From: an uncultured Christensenella sp.
GTDB lineage: Bacteria; Bacillota; Clostridia; Christensenellales; UBA3700
Assembly (NCBI GenBank): GCA_949290515.1
Contig: CASERZ010000014.1
Span: 1 to 33,217 of the forward strand
Direction: 5' to 3'
DNA: 33,217 bases
The notes below the pieces were generated by a model. The model was given only the letters and a program-made list of their open reading frames with translations. It was not told the origin of the DNA and searched no databases. Below are positions 1 to 7,746 of the stretch, in pieces. The number at the start of each line of letters is the position of its first letter. Position 1 is the first letter of the stretch. Made by a program: the position numbers and the translations under genes.

Positions 1-289
1 CGACGACGGACGTCGCATACCACGCCCAATCGCCCTCTTTGCGGAAGTCGTCGCGCGTCGCGGTGAAGCACACCTTGTCGCAAGCGGCGATCGCGTCCGA
101 CTTATGCCCTTGGGCGGCGCCGTGGATGTATATGCGCCCGTCCTCATAGACGAAGTCGACGGGCACGCAATAGGGGTAGCCGCCGTCACCGATGACGGCG
201 AGCACTCCGCGCTTTGCCTCGCAAAGCACCTTTTCGCACTCTTCGGGGCGCGAAGCCTTAAAGCGCCTCATTTGTCTGAACTCTTTCAT
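1..289 (-). CDS. NimA-like flavin-binding (pyridoxamine 5'-phosphate oxidase-like) protein, partial
   Basis: The reverse strand reads from an ATG at 287-289 without a stop to the window edge, giving about 96 N-terminal residues; the C-terminus lies outside. The start MKEFRQMRRF, followed by a segment ending in GYPYCVPVDFVYEDGRIYIH and then GHKSDAI, is the pattern of the split-barrel FMN-binding family that includes nitroimidazole-resistance protein NimA and related pyridoxamine oxidase-like proteins. Such proteins bind FMN or haem in the cytoplasm; the substrate here is unknown. There is no clear Shine-Dalgarno sequence: a -10-like TAAAAT sits six bases upstream of the ATG, so a leaderless mRNA is likely. 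The coding sequence is richer in G+C than most of the window, which may be local composition or transfer. The family call is fairly secure; a true drug-resistance role is not implied. Confidence 0.75.
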   Translation of the reverse strand, partial: MKEFRQMRRFKASRPEECEKVLCEAKRGVLAVIGDGGYPYCVPVDFVYEDGRIYIHGAAQGHKSDAIAACDKVCFTATRDDFRKEGDWAWYATSVV

Positions 290-606
290 ACCACCATTTT
301 AGCACATTTTCGCAAACAGCGCAATAGGCTCTTTGCCCAACATCAAAAAAACCTGTTCGCGCGCCTCCCCCTCGGGGGAGGCAGACTGCTTTCTTTCGCT
401 TAAACGCTGCCTTGCTTCGCTTTTACCTCCTTTTCGTTAACACCATGACTTTGTAACAATTGTATTGTAAACCTACAAGACAAAAACGTAAGTATGCGTT
501 AAAATAATAGTAAGATGTTTGCTGCGTCTAAAGATAGGCATTCAAATGCCGCGTTTAAGCAAATTTTACTGTTTTGAGCTTTTTGTACGCAGCTAAAGGA
601 GAGATT
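290..606. other. Intergenic region with a strong GC hairpin
   Basis: This gap holds the divergent upstream regions of the NimA-like gene and the lipoprotein. A perfect inverted repeat, GCCTCCCCC and GGGGGAGGC with a two-base centre, occupies 363-382. On the minus strand a run of seven T lies about ten bases after it (346-352), so it could be a poor minus-strand terminator, but no gene upstream on that strand is visible. The GC-rich part ends near 420 and AT-rich DNA follows. A possible promoter for the lipoprotein is AAGACA (477-482), 17 bases, TAAAAT (500-505); this is a weak match. Confidence 0.4.
296..324 (-). promoter_or_regulatory. Promoter of the NimA-like gene, predicted leaderless
   Basis: On the minus strand, TTGCGC (319-324) is followed after 17 bases by TAAAAT (296-301). 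The bases TGC lie directly upstream of the -10, making an extended -10. Six bases (GGTGGT) separate the -10 from the ATG, so transcription should begin at or next to the start codon. Confidence 0.5.
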
Positions 607-1704
607 ATGAAAAAATTATGTATTGCAATCGCTTTGTCGCTCGTTTTGGTTACCGCGCTTGTCGCTTTTGCCGCTTGCGGCGGTACTAGCACAGAGCCGA
701 CTTATTACGATATTACCGTCAACAGCGGCGATAACTTCAGCGTTGTGTGCTCACACAAAAACGCTAAAGCGGGTGAGAATGTAACTCTTACCGTAACGGC
801 AGGAGAATTCTTTGAGATTGATACCGTGACGGCAAACGGTACGGCTTGCACTCTCAATACAAGCGGCAAGTACGAGTTTACCATGCCCGCGCAGAACGTC
901 ACTGTTTCCGTTACGCTCAAAGCGTCTCCCGACGTGGACGAGTCGAATACGATGGTTTGGAGTAAAGTCTGTGAACAATTAGCCGCGGTGGAAGACGGCG
1001 ACGATACCATTTACACCTCTCAGACTTTCGAGGTGGATTTCGGTACATACCGCGTTGCCAACACTACGAACGGCGAAGGATATATGACCGAGGTCGAGAT
1101 ATATTCTCTCAATCCCGACGTGATTCCAAACGAGGCAATTTCGGGAGCAGAAGCGACGACGGTAGTCAGCGGTTGGCTTGCCACCGGCGCGACTTTCGAT
1201 ATAGATCTCACCAAGATTAGCGAAGGAACGGCGAGGTTGGTGTTCAAAGAGGGGACGAGAGCGCTTGTCAAGACGTTGGAAGTCGTAGACTTCGGCGAAG
1301 TTACTCCCGTAAATCTCTATACCGAAAAAGTCGTAATCGATATGTCCGAATTGAAAGGAGAGTATGAAAATCTCAGGATATGGATTACCGACAACGATTA
1401 TCAGATAGGCAGCGTGTACAAGGAAACGCAGTTTGTCGACTTTGTGTATTCTGCCGAGAATACTTTTGAGTACGAATTCAGATTTACGCCCGAGCATGAG
1501 TTTACGATTGCGGTAGGCTACGAATACTACGACGAAGACAGAAAGATGGATCTCTACAAAAATTTTGCCATTCGCAACGTCGTTCTCGAAGGCGCGGAAG
1601 CAGGTTTCTTTACCGGCATAATCACGGACAGCGACACCGGCTCCTATATTATCTCGTACGTTGCCGACAACATGAGTCTTACCGCGGTACTGATTGACGA
1701 ATAA
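607..1704 (+). CDS. Lipoprotein with an N-terminal repeat-like beta domain
   Basis: The protein has 365 residues. The start at 607 is chosen over an in-frame upstream start because AAAGGAGAG lies just before it and the protein then opens with a signal peptide: MKK, a hydrophobic stretch to about residue 22, and a lipobox-like FAAC with Cys24. It should be exported and lipid-anchored on the outer face of the cytoplasmic membrane. Residues ~32-100 (tyrosine-rich start, then AGENVTLTVTA and a MPAQNVTVSVTLKA ending) match the short beta-strand repeat seen in InlB-like and other surface proteins of Clostridia. The rest, acidic and rich in Tyr and Val, looks like further beta domains that I do not recognise. 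A strong terminator follows, so it is a single-gene unit. Function unknown; a binding or envelope role is inference. Confidence 0.7.
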   Translation: MKKLCIAIALSLVLVTALVAFAACGGTSTEPTYYDITVNSGDNFSVVCSHKNAKAGENVTLTVTAGEFFEIDTVTANGTACTLNTSGKYEFTMPAQNVTVSVTLKASPDVDESNTMVWSKVCEQLAAVEDGDDTIYTSQTFEVDFGTYRVANTTNGEGYMTEVEIYSLNPDVIPNEAISGAEATTVVSGWLATGATFDIDLTKISEGTARLVFKEGTRALVKTLEVVDFGEVTPVNLYTEKVVIDMSELKGEYENLRIWITDNDYQIGSVYKETQFVDFVYSAENTFEYEFRFTPEHEFTIAVGYEYYDEDRKMDLYKNFAIRNVVLEGAEAGFFTGIITDSDTGSYIISYVADNMSLTAVLIDE

Positions 1705-1722
1705 ACAGTGCAATGAGCATTC

Positions 1723-1752
1723 AAAGGCGGGCAAACGCCCGCCTTTATTTTG
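1723..1752 (+). terminator. Terminator of the lipoprotein gene
   Basis: A perfect 10-bp stem, AAAGGCGGGC and GCCCGCCTTT with a four-base loop, is followed by TATTTTG. It lies 19 bases after the stop codon. Confidence 0.85.
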
Positions 1753-1847
1753 TCCTTGCGGCAGACTTTGAAATATATTATTGATGATAAAATAATAATT
1801 ATATAAATACTGCGCAAACGTCAAATAATTTATAAGCGCAATTTTTG

Positions 1848-1876
1848 TAATATCCTCGGTTTGTACGGCATATATT
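1848..1876 (+). promoter_or_regulatory. Sigma-E-like promoter of spoIVA
   Basis: TAATATC (1848-1854) and CATATATT (1869-1876) are 14 bases apart. The Bacillus subtilis sigma-E consensus is KMATATT, about 14 bases, CATACAnT; each box differs by one base. SpoIVA genes are known sigma-E targets, which supports the reading. Transcription would start near 1883, about 20 bases before the start codon. Confidence 0.5.
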
Positions 1877-1902
1877 TTAGCGAACAAAAAATGGAGGAGT
1901 TT

Positions 1903-3381
1903 ATGGAAAAATCAAATCTTTATCAGGATATCTCTACGCGTACTCAAGGAAATATCTATATAGGAGTAGTCGGTCCCGTAAGAAGCGGTAAATCGACTTT
2001 TATCACAAAGTTTATGCAGACTATGGTATTGCCTAATCTCGAAGAGGACTACCATAAGGAGAGAATTATCGACGAATTGCCTCAGTCGGCAGACGGCAAA
2101 ACTGTAATGACCACTCAGCCCAAATTCGTGCCCGACGGCGGAGTAGAAGTCGAGCTTGCTCCCGAGTGCAGAGCCAAGTTAAGACTTGTCGATTGCGTCG
2201 GTTATCCCTTTGCGGGAGCACAGGGCTTTGAAGAAGGTGATTCCGACCGTCTTGTAAATACTCCTTGGAGCGACGAGCAAATGCCTTTTACCGAGGCGGC
2301 AGAATACGGCACAAGCAAGGTAATCACCGACCATTCGACTATCGGCGTATTAGTGTCCAGTGACGGCTCTGTTCTCGATTTGCCGAGAGAGGGATATGAA
2401 GTAGCCGAGAGAAGAGTAGTGAGAGAGATGAAAGAGCTCGACAAACCTTTCGTAATGCTCCTCAATTCCCGCCATCCTCAGGATACCGAAAGCATAAGAC
2501 TTCGCGACAGACTTGCCGACGAATACGGCATACCCGTACTTCTTAAAAACGTACAGGAAATGAACGCTCAGGAGATGACAGAACTTCTCGAAAGCGTGCT
2601 CTTGCAATTCCCTTTGAGAAGCGTTGATATAGATATGCCTACGTGGATGCAGGCTTTGCCTCGCAACAGCGAAGTCGTTACTCATATCATCGACAAGGTT
2701 GTATCTGTGGTCAACGATATGAAAGTTATGGGGGATTACAAGCGACTTGTCAGCCTTTTCGAGGATGACGAATATTTGCAAAAAGATTCTCAGGTATCTG
2801 TAGACTACGGCACAGGCAAGTGTATGATTAAGACATCGCCCCGTCCCGAACTTTTCTACAAAGTGCTTTCTATGCAGTGCGGAGTAGAGATTGCAGACGA
2901 ATGTCAGCTTGTAGCTTATATCAAAGAGTTTGCCGAAGCTAAAGAAAAGTACAATAAAGTCAAGCAGGCTCTCGAGGACGTAGAAAAGTACGGCTACGGA
3001 GTAGTTACGCCTACGCTCGACGACTTACAGCTTCAGCAGCCTCAAATCGTCAAAAAAGGCTCGCGCTACGGCATAAAGCTCAAAGCGTCCGCTCCTGCAA
3101 TGCATATTATGCGCGTTGACGTCGAAACCGAAGTCAATCCCGTAATCAACAGCGATATGCAGAGTGAAGACAATCTGCGCGCCTGGCTGGACGAATTCGG
3201 CGAAGACGGACAGGAAATCTGGAATACGAATATGTTCGGAAAGTCACTCAACGTAATCGCCAAAGAAGGCTTGAACAACAAGCTTATGGCAATGCCCGAG
3301 GACGTCAGAGGAAAACTCCGCAAGACTGTTACACGCATTGTCAACGAAGGTAAGGGTGGGGTTTTGTGCATCCTCTTATAA
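1903..3381 (+). CDS. spoIVA: Stage IV sporulation protein A, spore coat base-layer ATPase
   Basis: The 492-residue product has the same length as B. subtilis SpoIVA. The family is made in the mother cell, hydrolyses ATP and polymerises on the forespore surface as the base on which the coat is built; it is also needed for cortex formation. The Walker A motif GPVRSGKST is at residues 24-32 with Lys30, inside the family's characteristic N-terminal GNIYIGVVGPVRSGKSTFI segment; LVDCVGYPF follows as the next nucleotide-site motif. The C-terminus is also family-like (GKGGVLCILL). The ATG at 1903 is chosen because ATGGAGGAG forms a ribosome binding site just before it; an ORF start at 1861 would overlap the promoter. 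It is a single gene with a sigma-E-like promoter, and a palindromic repeat begins directly after its stop codon. It shows that the organism forms spores. Confidence 0.97.
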   Translation: MEKSNLYQDISTRTQGNIYIGVVGPVRSGKSTFITKFMQTMVLPNLEEDYHKERIIDELPQSADGKTVMTTQPKFVPDGGVEVELAPECRAKLRLVDCVGYPFAGAQGFEEGDSDRLVNTPWSDEQMPFTEAAEYGTSKVITDHSTIGVLVSSDGSVLDLPREGYEVAERRVVREMKELDKPFVMLLNSRHPQDTESIRLRDRLADEYGIPVLLKNVQEMNAQEMTELLESVLLQFPLRSVDIDMPTWMQALPRNSEVVTHIIDKVVSVVNDMKVMGDYKRLVSLFEDDEYLQKDSQVSVDYGTGKCMIKTSPRPELFYKVLSMQCGVEIADECQLVAYIKEFAEAKEKYNKVKQALEDVEKYGYGVVTPTLDDLQLQQPQIVKKGSRYGIKLKASAPAMHIMRVDVETEVNPVINSDMQSEDNLRAWLDEFGEDGQEIWNTNMFGKSLNVIAKEGLNNKLMAMPEDVRGKLRKTVTRIVNEGKGGVLCILL

Positions 3382-3509
3382 GCGACCGCGTATATCAGCA
3401 CATCTTTTCCTTTTGTCAGCGGTACGCCCGCGGCAGTTACGTACGGTAAGTACGCGCCTTTGCGGGCGACCTCGAAAAAGAAAAATCTGCACTAATCTCC
3501 GCGGTCGCA
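3382..3509 (+). repeat. Palindromic intergenic repeat, copy A
   Basis: This 128-bp unit begins at the base after the spoIVA stop codon. Its ends are inverted: GCGACCGCG (3382-3390) and CGCGGTCGC (3500-3508). Inside, a pyrimidine-rich arm (CATCTTTTCCTTTTG) faces a purine-rich arm (GAAAAAGAAAAATC), and the apex has GTAC, five bases, GTAC (GTACGGTAAGTAC). The tail GTAGTTAGTAA follows the 3' end, as in other copies. It probably folds into one long hairpin and may serve as the spoIVA transcript end. Confidence 0.85.
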
Positions 3510-3529
3510 CGTAGTTAGTAATATATCGG

Positions 3530-3623
3530 CGCATATTTGCGATTGCTCAGTCACGTACGACAAGTACGCTCCCTCACGAATTCTCTTCAAAATCGCAACT
3601 CTGCACCAATCTCTGCGGTCGCA
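3530..3623 (+). repeat. Palindromic intergenic repeat, copy B (5'-truncated)
   Basis: Copy B follows copy A in the same direction but lacks the outermost left end: it starts at the internal TATATCGGC motif and ends with CTGCGGTCGCA (3613-3623). The apex is GTACGACAAGTAC, and the inner arm AAAATCGCAA is like copy E rather than its neighbour copy A. The tail GGAGTTAGTAA follows. Bases 3624-3706 hold no gene that I can see. Confidence 0.8.
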
Positions 3624-3706
3624 CGGAGTTAGTAATAGTCAGTTAATATTACTATAGAGCAAAGTTGATAAACAGAGTGGTGAAACATATACACAAATGG
3701 AGTACT

Positions 3707-3737
3707 AAACAAAAAACCGTCCCACTAAGTGGGACGG
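3707..3737 (-). terminator. Terminator of the BclA-like gene
   Basis: The inverted repeat CCGTCCCAC/GTGGGACGG (3717-3737) is followed on the minus strand by TTTTTTGTTT. It lies about 28 bases after the stop codon of the minus-strand gene. Confidence 0.85.
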
Positions 3738-3764
3738 CGTATTTATTTCGGAGTGATTTTACAG

Positions 3765-4328
3765 TTAGGCTACTTTCTGCACAACGAGGTTTACGTTGGA
3801 GAAATTCTGAGCGTTTGCTCCGAGGTTGTTGAGCGTGAGTATGCTGTTGTCGGAAGTAACGTTTATGAGTCCGCTTGCCGAGAGATTGTAGTTGTCGCCC
3901 GCGGCGGACACCTGTTCGGACTGAGAAAGCAAAGGCAGCGTCGTACCGTTGAGCTGTACGCCTACGGTCGATGTGCCTGTTGTTTGAGAGTTGCCGGTCA
4001 GGGAATACGTAACTTTATACGTGCCCGGTTGGAGCAATACGCCCGTGCCGCTCGAGGTAATCGCATTGCCGATTTGTTTGGAAAGGTTAACGGGAATAAC
4101 TGCGTTTTCCGCGATATCCGATGCTGTCGGATTGGTAAAATATGCGATATTCTGTACGGCGGTGTTGGGTGCCGGAGCGGGCAGAGTGCTTACAGAGTTG
4201 TTTGCGAATGCATAACAACAGTTGGGACAGCAGTACCAGCCGCAGCCGTAATTCGTTCTGCTCCACGAAGAGTAACAATGATTGTTGAAGTTTGTGCTGT
4301 TGTTTAAATAATGATTATAACAGAACAT
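3765..4328 (-). CDS. Cys/Asn-rich protein with a BclA C-terminal-like domain, probable spore surface
   Basis: The product has 187 residues. The first ~43 are rich in Asn, Tyr, Ser and Cys (six Cys, including a YCCPNCC cluster). After a short Ala/Pro linker, residues ~60-187 form a beta-rich domain with LQPGTYKVTYSLTG and VGVQLNGTTLP, the pattern of the TNF/C1q-like C-terminal domain of BclA-type exosporium proteins. The collagen-like repeat of classical BclA is absent. There is no signal peptide, as expected for a protein made in the mother cell and assembled on the spore. A ribosome site (AAAGGAG) sits before the ATG at 4328, and a sigma-E-like promoter lies upstream. The Cys cluster suggests disulphide cross-linking; that is inference. 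Moderately sure of the domain, less of the location. Confidence 0.65.
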   Translation of the reverse strand: MFCYNHYLNNSTNFNNHCYSSWSRTNYGCGWYCCPNCCYAFANNSVSTLPAPAPNTAVQNIAYFTNPTASDIAENAVIPVNLSKQIGNAITSSGTGVLLQPGTYKVTYSLTGNSQTTGTSTVGVQLNGTTLPLLSQSEQVSAAGDNYNLSASGLINVTSDNSILTLNNLGANAQNFSNVNLVVQKVA

Positions 4329-4408
4329 AAAAATCTCCTTTGTGTTTTACCCGAAAGCGCAAGAGTTGCCTTAGCGGGTATGTACTGCGTTGCTCTAAAG
4401 GGCGAGGT

Positions 4409-4436
4409 ACTGTATGCGTACCGTTGCATTATATGC
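4409..4436 (-). promoter_or_regulatory. Sigma-E-like promoter of the BclA-like gene
   Basis: On the minus strand GCATATA (4430-4436) and CATACAGT (4409-4416) are 13 bases apart, close to the sigma-E consensus KMATATT and CATACAnT. CATACAGTA also fits the sigma-K -10 form CATAnnnTA, so timing could be early or late in the mother cell. The leader would be about 70-75 bases. Confidence 0.45.
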
Positions 4437-4492
4437 TTGTAATACTTTTGTTGTGAAAAGCGTAAAAGGTAGATATAAAAAAGCTTTTGCTA

Positions 4493-4522
4493 TTGAAAAC
4501 GGTTATTCTTTTATGCTAAAAT
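4493..4522 (+). promoter_or_regulatory. Promoter of the DUF3810 gene, predicted leaderless
   Basis: TTGAAA (4493-4498) and TAAAAT (4517-4522) are 18 bases apart, with TGC directly before the -10 (extended -10). Six bases (ATAGAT) separate the -10 from the ATG at 4529 and no Shine-Dalgarno sequence is present, so the mRNA should start at the A of the start codon. Confidence 0.6.
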
Positions 4523-4528
4523 ATAGAT

Positions 4529-5761
4529 ATGGAAGAGCAAATTCAACAGTGCGAACAAGAGCAATACGTGCAAGAGAAAACAGTGCAGACAAATGCGCCC
4601 GATAGTAAAAAATCAAAAATCAGCGGCACTACTTTGGTAATGCTGTTGACTTTGGGCGTACTTGTACTGTGGTTGTGTATTTTGCTGATTTTTCGTACTA
4701 ATAGCGCGGTGTGCGAGAGAATTTGCAGGACTTTGGTCAATGCCTACGTAAGCGTAGCAGGCAGGTTTTATTCCGTCGTGAATTTCAACGTATTCGAAGT
4801 GCTTGCCACGCTCTGCGTGATATGCGTGATAGGCAGTATCGTAGCGTCGATTGTGCTGTTTTGCAAGAAGTACGGAGTGTATTCGCGTCGCGTGCTTATC
4901 GTTATAGGCATTGCCGCTGTTTGGATAGCCAATTTATACGTGTTTGTCGCGGGCTTTGCTTACAACAGAGAGCGTGCGCCTATACCTGTGTATGAGTCGG
5001 CTACTACCGATACCCAGACGGCGGTAAATACTTATGTTGCCGCAATTGAGGACTTCAACTCGACGGTAGAGCAACTCGGCACCTATCCCGACGGTCGCGC
5101 GATTTGTCCGTATACGGACAAACAGCTCAGGGAAGTTATTCGCGACGCTTACGAAAGACTGATTACGGACGATTATTATTTCGATTATACCGCCAAGGCA
5201 AAACCTGTAATCTCCAGCGGTATTATGGCTAGTTTCGGAATAATGGGTATATCGTTTGTACCTACGGCGGAAGCGGGCTATAACAAGGATATGCCTATGG
5301 TCGAAAAAGCGGCTACTATAGCGCACGAATTTGCACATATTCACGGCGTAATGAGAGAGGACGAGGCAAACGCGCTTGCGGCATACGTGCTTCTTAACAG
5401 CGGCGACCCCTATCTGAAATACAGTTTTTATCTGGATAATATGGGATTTCTCTTTACCTTTATATGTTACAACGTAGACCCCAACTATTACACCCTCAAA
5501 TATCCCACTCATAGTGCATACAGAATAGAGAATGAATATTGCAGAACTTGGTGGAACGAACACGATTTTATGACGGCAGTAGGCAATTTTTTCAATGACT
5601 TGTATCTCAAATTGCAAGGACAGGAGGATGGTACCGGCTCATATGTCGAGCTTCCTGAGATAGATGGGGAAGAAACTGTTGACGAAGAGGGGAACGTAGT
5701 CATTAATTACCATATAAAGTACAATACGATTCAGCGGATAGTGCTTGATTATTACAACTGA
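4529..5761 (+). CDS. DUF3810 family membrane protein, metallopeptidase-like
   Basis: The 410-residue protein has a Gln/Glu/Lys-rich cytoplasmic start (1-30) and three predicted membrane segments (about 34-54, 88-110 and 117-137). An extracellular or membrane-facing domain follows, with HEFAH at residues 266-270 and REDEAN shortly after. HExxH plus a downstream Glu is the zinc-site pattern of gluzincin peptidases; the arrangement and the following N-S-G-D-P-Y-L-K-Y-S segment match the DUF3810 family, whose substrate is not known to me. The C-terminus is acidic. The start at 4529 has no ribosome binding site but lies seven bases after a -10 box. It is transcribed divergently from the spore-surface gene. 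A proteolytic role is inferred from the motif only. Confidence 0.75.
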   Translation: MEEQIQQCEQEQYVQEKTVQTNAPDSKKSKISGTTLVMLLTLGVLVLWLCILLIFRTNSAVCERICRTLVNAYVSVAGRFYSVVNFNVFEVLATLCVICVIGSIVASIVLFCKKYGVYSRRVLIVIGIAAVWIANLYVFVAGFAYNRERAPIPVYESATTDTQTAVNTYVAAIEDFNSTVEQLGTYPDGRAICPYTDKQLREVIRDAYERLITDDYYFDYTAKAKPVISSGIMASFGIMGISFVPTAEAGYNKDMPMVEKAATIAHEFAHIHGVMREDEANALAAYVLLNSGDPYLKYSFYLDNMGFLFTFICYNVDPNYYTLKYPTHSAYRIENEYCRTWWNEHDFMTAVGNFFNDLYLKLQGQEDGTGSYVELPEIDGEETVDEEGNVVINYHIKYNTIQRIVLDYYN

Positions 5762-6092
5762 GCTAGGTTTTATTCGATAGCAAACTTCCTGGAAGATAAG
5801 CTTTAAATTATACTGTTTTTTGAATAAAACGGAATTTATGGCAAATAGAATAATGAATAAAATATCAAATAATTTTGTTAAAATATACTCAATTTTTATT
5901 TATATAGAGCGTAAGTAATAAATTTAAATTATAATACCTTAGAAAAAGTCGACATAAACATACATAAAAAATCCATAAAAGATATTGCATTTTGCATTGA
6001 AATATTATAATATTATATAGTAAGATATTATATCATAAGCGAAATTACTCGGCAAAGCGTCGGTTTTGCCGTATTTTGTATAAAGAGGCGGT
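5762..6092. other. AT-rich intergenic region before pit
   Basis: No gene is visible. GTTTTATTC (5767-5775) and GAATAAAAC (5822-5830) can pair around a smaller CTTCC/GGAAG hairpin, just after the DUF3810 stop, but no T-run follows. Very AT-rich DNA with several TATAAT-like words covers 5830-6040, and I cannot pick one promoter. A hairpin CGGCAAA/TTTGCCG (6050-6071) followed by TATTTTG lies 21 bases before the pit start; it could be an attenuator. I see no convincing PhoP/PhoB box. Confidence 0.35.
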
Positions 6093-7121
6093 ATGGACGC
6101 ATATATAGTAGTTATCTTCATATTGGCGATAGCCTACACGTTTTATATGGGTTTTTCCGACGGAGCAAACGCCGTCGCCACTTGCGTTGCGACACGCGCC
6201 ATTAAGCCTCAATACGCAATCGTTATATCGGGTCTGACAAAGCTTATCGCACCGATTATAATTTGCTTCTTGCTCAAAAGCGACAGCGTTGCGCGCACGG
6301 TAGGTAATCTCGTCAAGGAAGAAGCTTTTGTCGGCATAAGCGAAAAAGAGGGATTTATTTTCCTGTTGTCCACTATGCTTGCTACGCTTTCGTGGTCGAC
6401 GGTAAGCGTGCTTACCTCGGTACCCAACAGTACTTCGCATACGTTGCTCGGCGGTCTGGTAGGCGCGGGTCTTGCCAGTTTCGGTTTTGGAAATATCAAC
6501 TGGAATTTGGTAGGGCTCAAAATCATTCTTATGGTATTTGCTACACCGCTGGTTTGTATGGCGGTAGGCTTTTTGCTCAGCAAACTTTTTCACGTTATTT
6601 GTTACAGAATGGACAGAAGCGTCAAGAAGTTTTTTAAGGGGGCTCAGGTCTTCAACGTAGTGCTTCTGAGTACCTCCATATCTATCAACAACGTGCAAAA
6701 ATCTATGGGTATTTACCTTCTCGCTCTTGCCGTATGCAAGGGGCAGGACACGCAGACTTATACCTTTGATTTCTGGACTGTTGCAGTATTGTCCGTGGCA
6801 ATAATGGCGGGACTTTTGTTCGGCGGGTACAAACTTATCTATACCGTCGGCAAGAGAATATACAGGGTAGGTACGCTTCAGTCGTACGTCGCACAGCTTT
6901 CGACGGCTACGGTTGCGCTCACTTGCTCGTTTACAGGTATTCCCGTAAGCACGGGTCAGGTGGTTTCTTCGAGTATTGTCGGCGTAGGTATAGCCGACAG
7001 AATAAGCGCGGTGCGCTGGGGACGCGCTAAAAAGATTTTTTCCAGCTGGATTTTCACTTTTCCTGTTGCAATGGCAATAGGTGCGGTGATATGCTTGATA
7101 TTGAGAGCAATTTTCGTGTGA
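6093..7121 (+). CDS. PiT family inorganic phosphate transporter
   Basis: The product has 342 residues, almost all of them in hydrophobic segments, as in low-affinity PiT permeases that import phosphate (or metal-phosphate) using an ion gradient. Signature motifs are in both halves: GFSDGANAVATCVATRAI near residue 21-38, and TGIPVSTGQVVSSSIVGVGI near residue 280-300, the two inverted copies of the family repeat. AAGAGGCGG precedes the ATG as a ribosome site. The DUF47 gene follows after 13 bases, the usual pit partner, so the two form an operon. The typical GAND of the first motif is GANA here. Substrate is assumed to be phosphate from the family and from the partner gene. Confidence 0.93.
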   Translation: MDAYIVVIFILAIAYTFYMGFSDGANAVATCVATRAIKPQYAIVISGLTKLIAPIIICFLLKSDSVARTVGNLVKEEAFVGISEKEGFIFLLSTMLATLSWSTVSVLTSVPNSTSHTLLGGLVGAGLASFGFGNINWNLVGLKIILMVFATPLVCMAVGFLLSKLFHVICYRMDRSVKKFFKGAQVFNVVLLSTSISINNVQKSMGIYLLALAVCKGQDTQTYTFDFWTVAVLSVAIMAGLLFGGYKLIYTVGKRIYRVGTLQSYVAQLSTATVALTCSFTGIPVSTGQVVSSSIVGVGIADRISAVRWGRAKKIFSSWIFTFPVAMAIGAVICLILRAIFV

Positions 7122-7134
7122 CGGAGGGCAGTAT

Positions 7135-7746
7135 ATGAAACTTTTCAGAAAAAAAGTAAACTTTTTCGATTTGCTTGCAAAGCAGTGCGAGATTACCAAA
7201 AGAGGTATGGAAGCACTTTACAAATATTGCAGCAGCGTAGGTGAAGAAAATCACGAAGCATACGGTGACGAGGTAATCAAGATAGAAGACGAAGGCGATA
7301 TGGCAAGACGTATTCTTATCGACGAACTCAACCGCACCTTTATCACGCCTATGGAGCGTAACGACATATTCGACCTGTCCCGTCAGCTTGACGAAATTCT
7401 CGACTACGCAAAGACGGCGGTTGACGAAATGCGCCTTTTCAAAATCAGCCCTAATTCCGATATGGTACGCCTTGTCGGTATTCTCTACGAGATTACCGAG
7501 CATATCCAGAAAGCCGTAGCAAGTATGGAAAAGCACAAGGCAATCGCAAAGGACGAGGCTATCAAAGTCAAGAGCCTTGAAAACAAAATGGGTGCCAACT
7601 ATTACAAAGCGCTAGCAAAACTTTTTGACAGCGACGACGTATCCGCAATCTTCAAGTACAGGGAAGTTTACCGCCACCTGAACACCACGGCGGACGAGGC
7701 GGATGTGGCGATGGATTATCTTTTGGATATCCTAAATTCGCTATAA
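7135..7746 (+). CDS. DUF47 / PhoU-like accessory protein of the phosphate transporter
   Basis: The 203-residue product is predicted to be an all-helical, charged cytoplasmic protein. Its order of features (F-R-K-K-V-N-F-F-D-L-L start, EDEGD near residue 50, and an LDEILDYAKTAVDEM helix) matches the DUF47 family, related to PhoU. Members of this family are encoded next to PiT permeases and are thought to regulate them. GGAGGG lies upstream of the ATG and the gene sits 13 bases behind pit, so it is co-transcribed and perhaps translationally coupled. A palindromic repeat begins at the base after its stop codon, as at spoIVA. Confidence 0.9.
   Translation: MKLFRKKVNFFDLLAKQCEITKRGMEALYKYCSSVGEENHEAYGDEVIKIEDEGDMARRILIDELNRTFITPMERNDIFDLSRQLDEILDYAKTAVDEMRLFKISPNSDMVRLVGILYEITEHIQKAVASMEKHKAIAKDEAIKVKSLENKMGANYYKALAKLFDSDDVSAIFKYREVYRHLNTTADEADVAMDYLLDILNSL

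Noticed and set aside
104..403. 99-residue + strand frame
   Set aside because: It is antisense to the NimA-like gene, whose protein motif is clear.
3382..3623. Possible CRISPR array
   Set aside because: Only two tandem units of unequal length are present, without regular spacers, and there are no cas genes. The units are long palindromes.
5831..6092. Pho-box before the phosphate transporter
   Set aside because: No clear repeated TTAACA-like sites at the expected spacing were found in the AT-rich sequence.
6045..7199. 384-residue open frame on the minus strand
   Set aside because: It is antisense to the PiT gene, has no ribosome site or family motif, and is rich in Arg, Lys, Tyr and Cys, as expected for a shadow.
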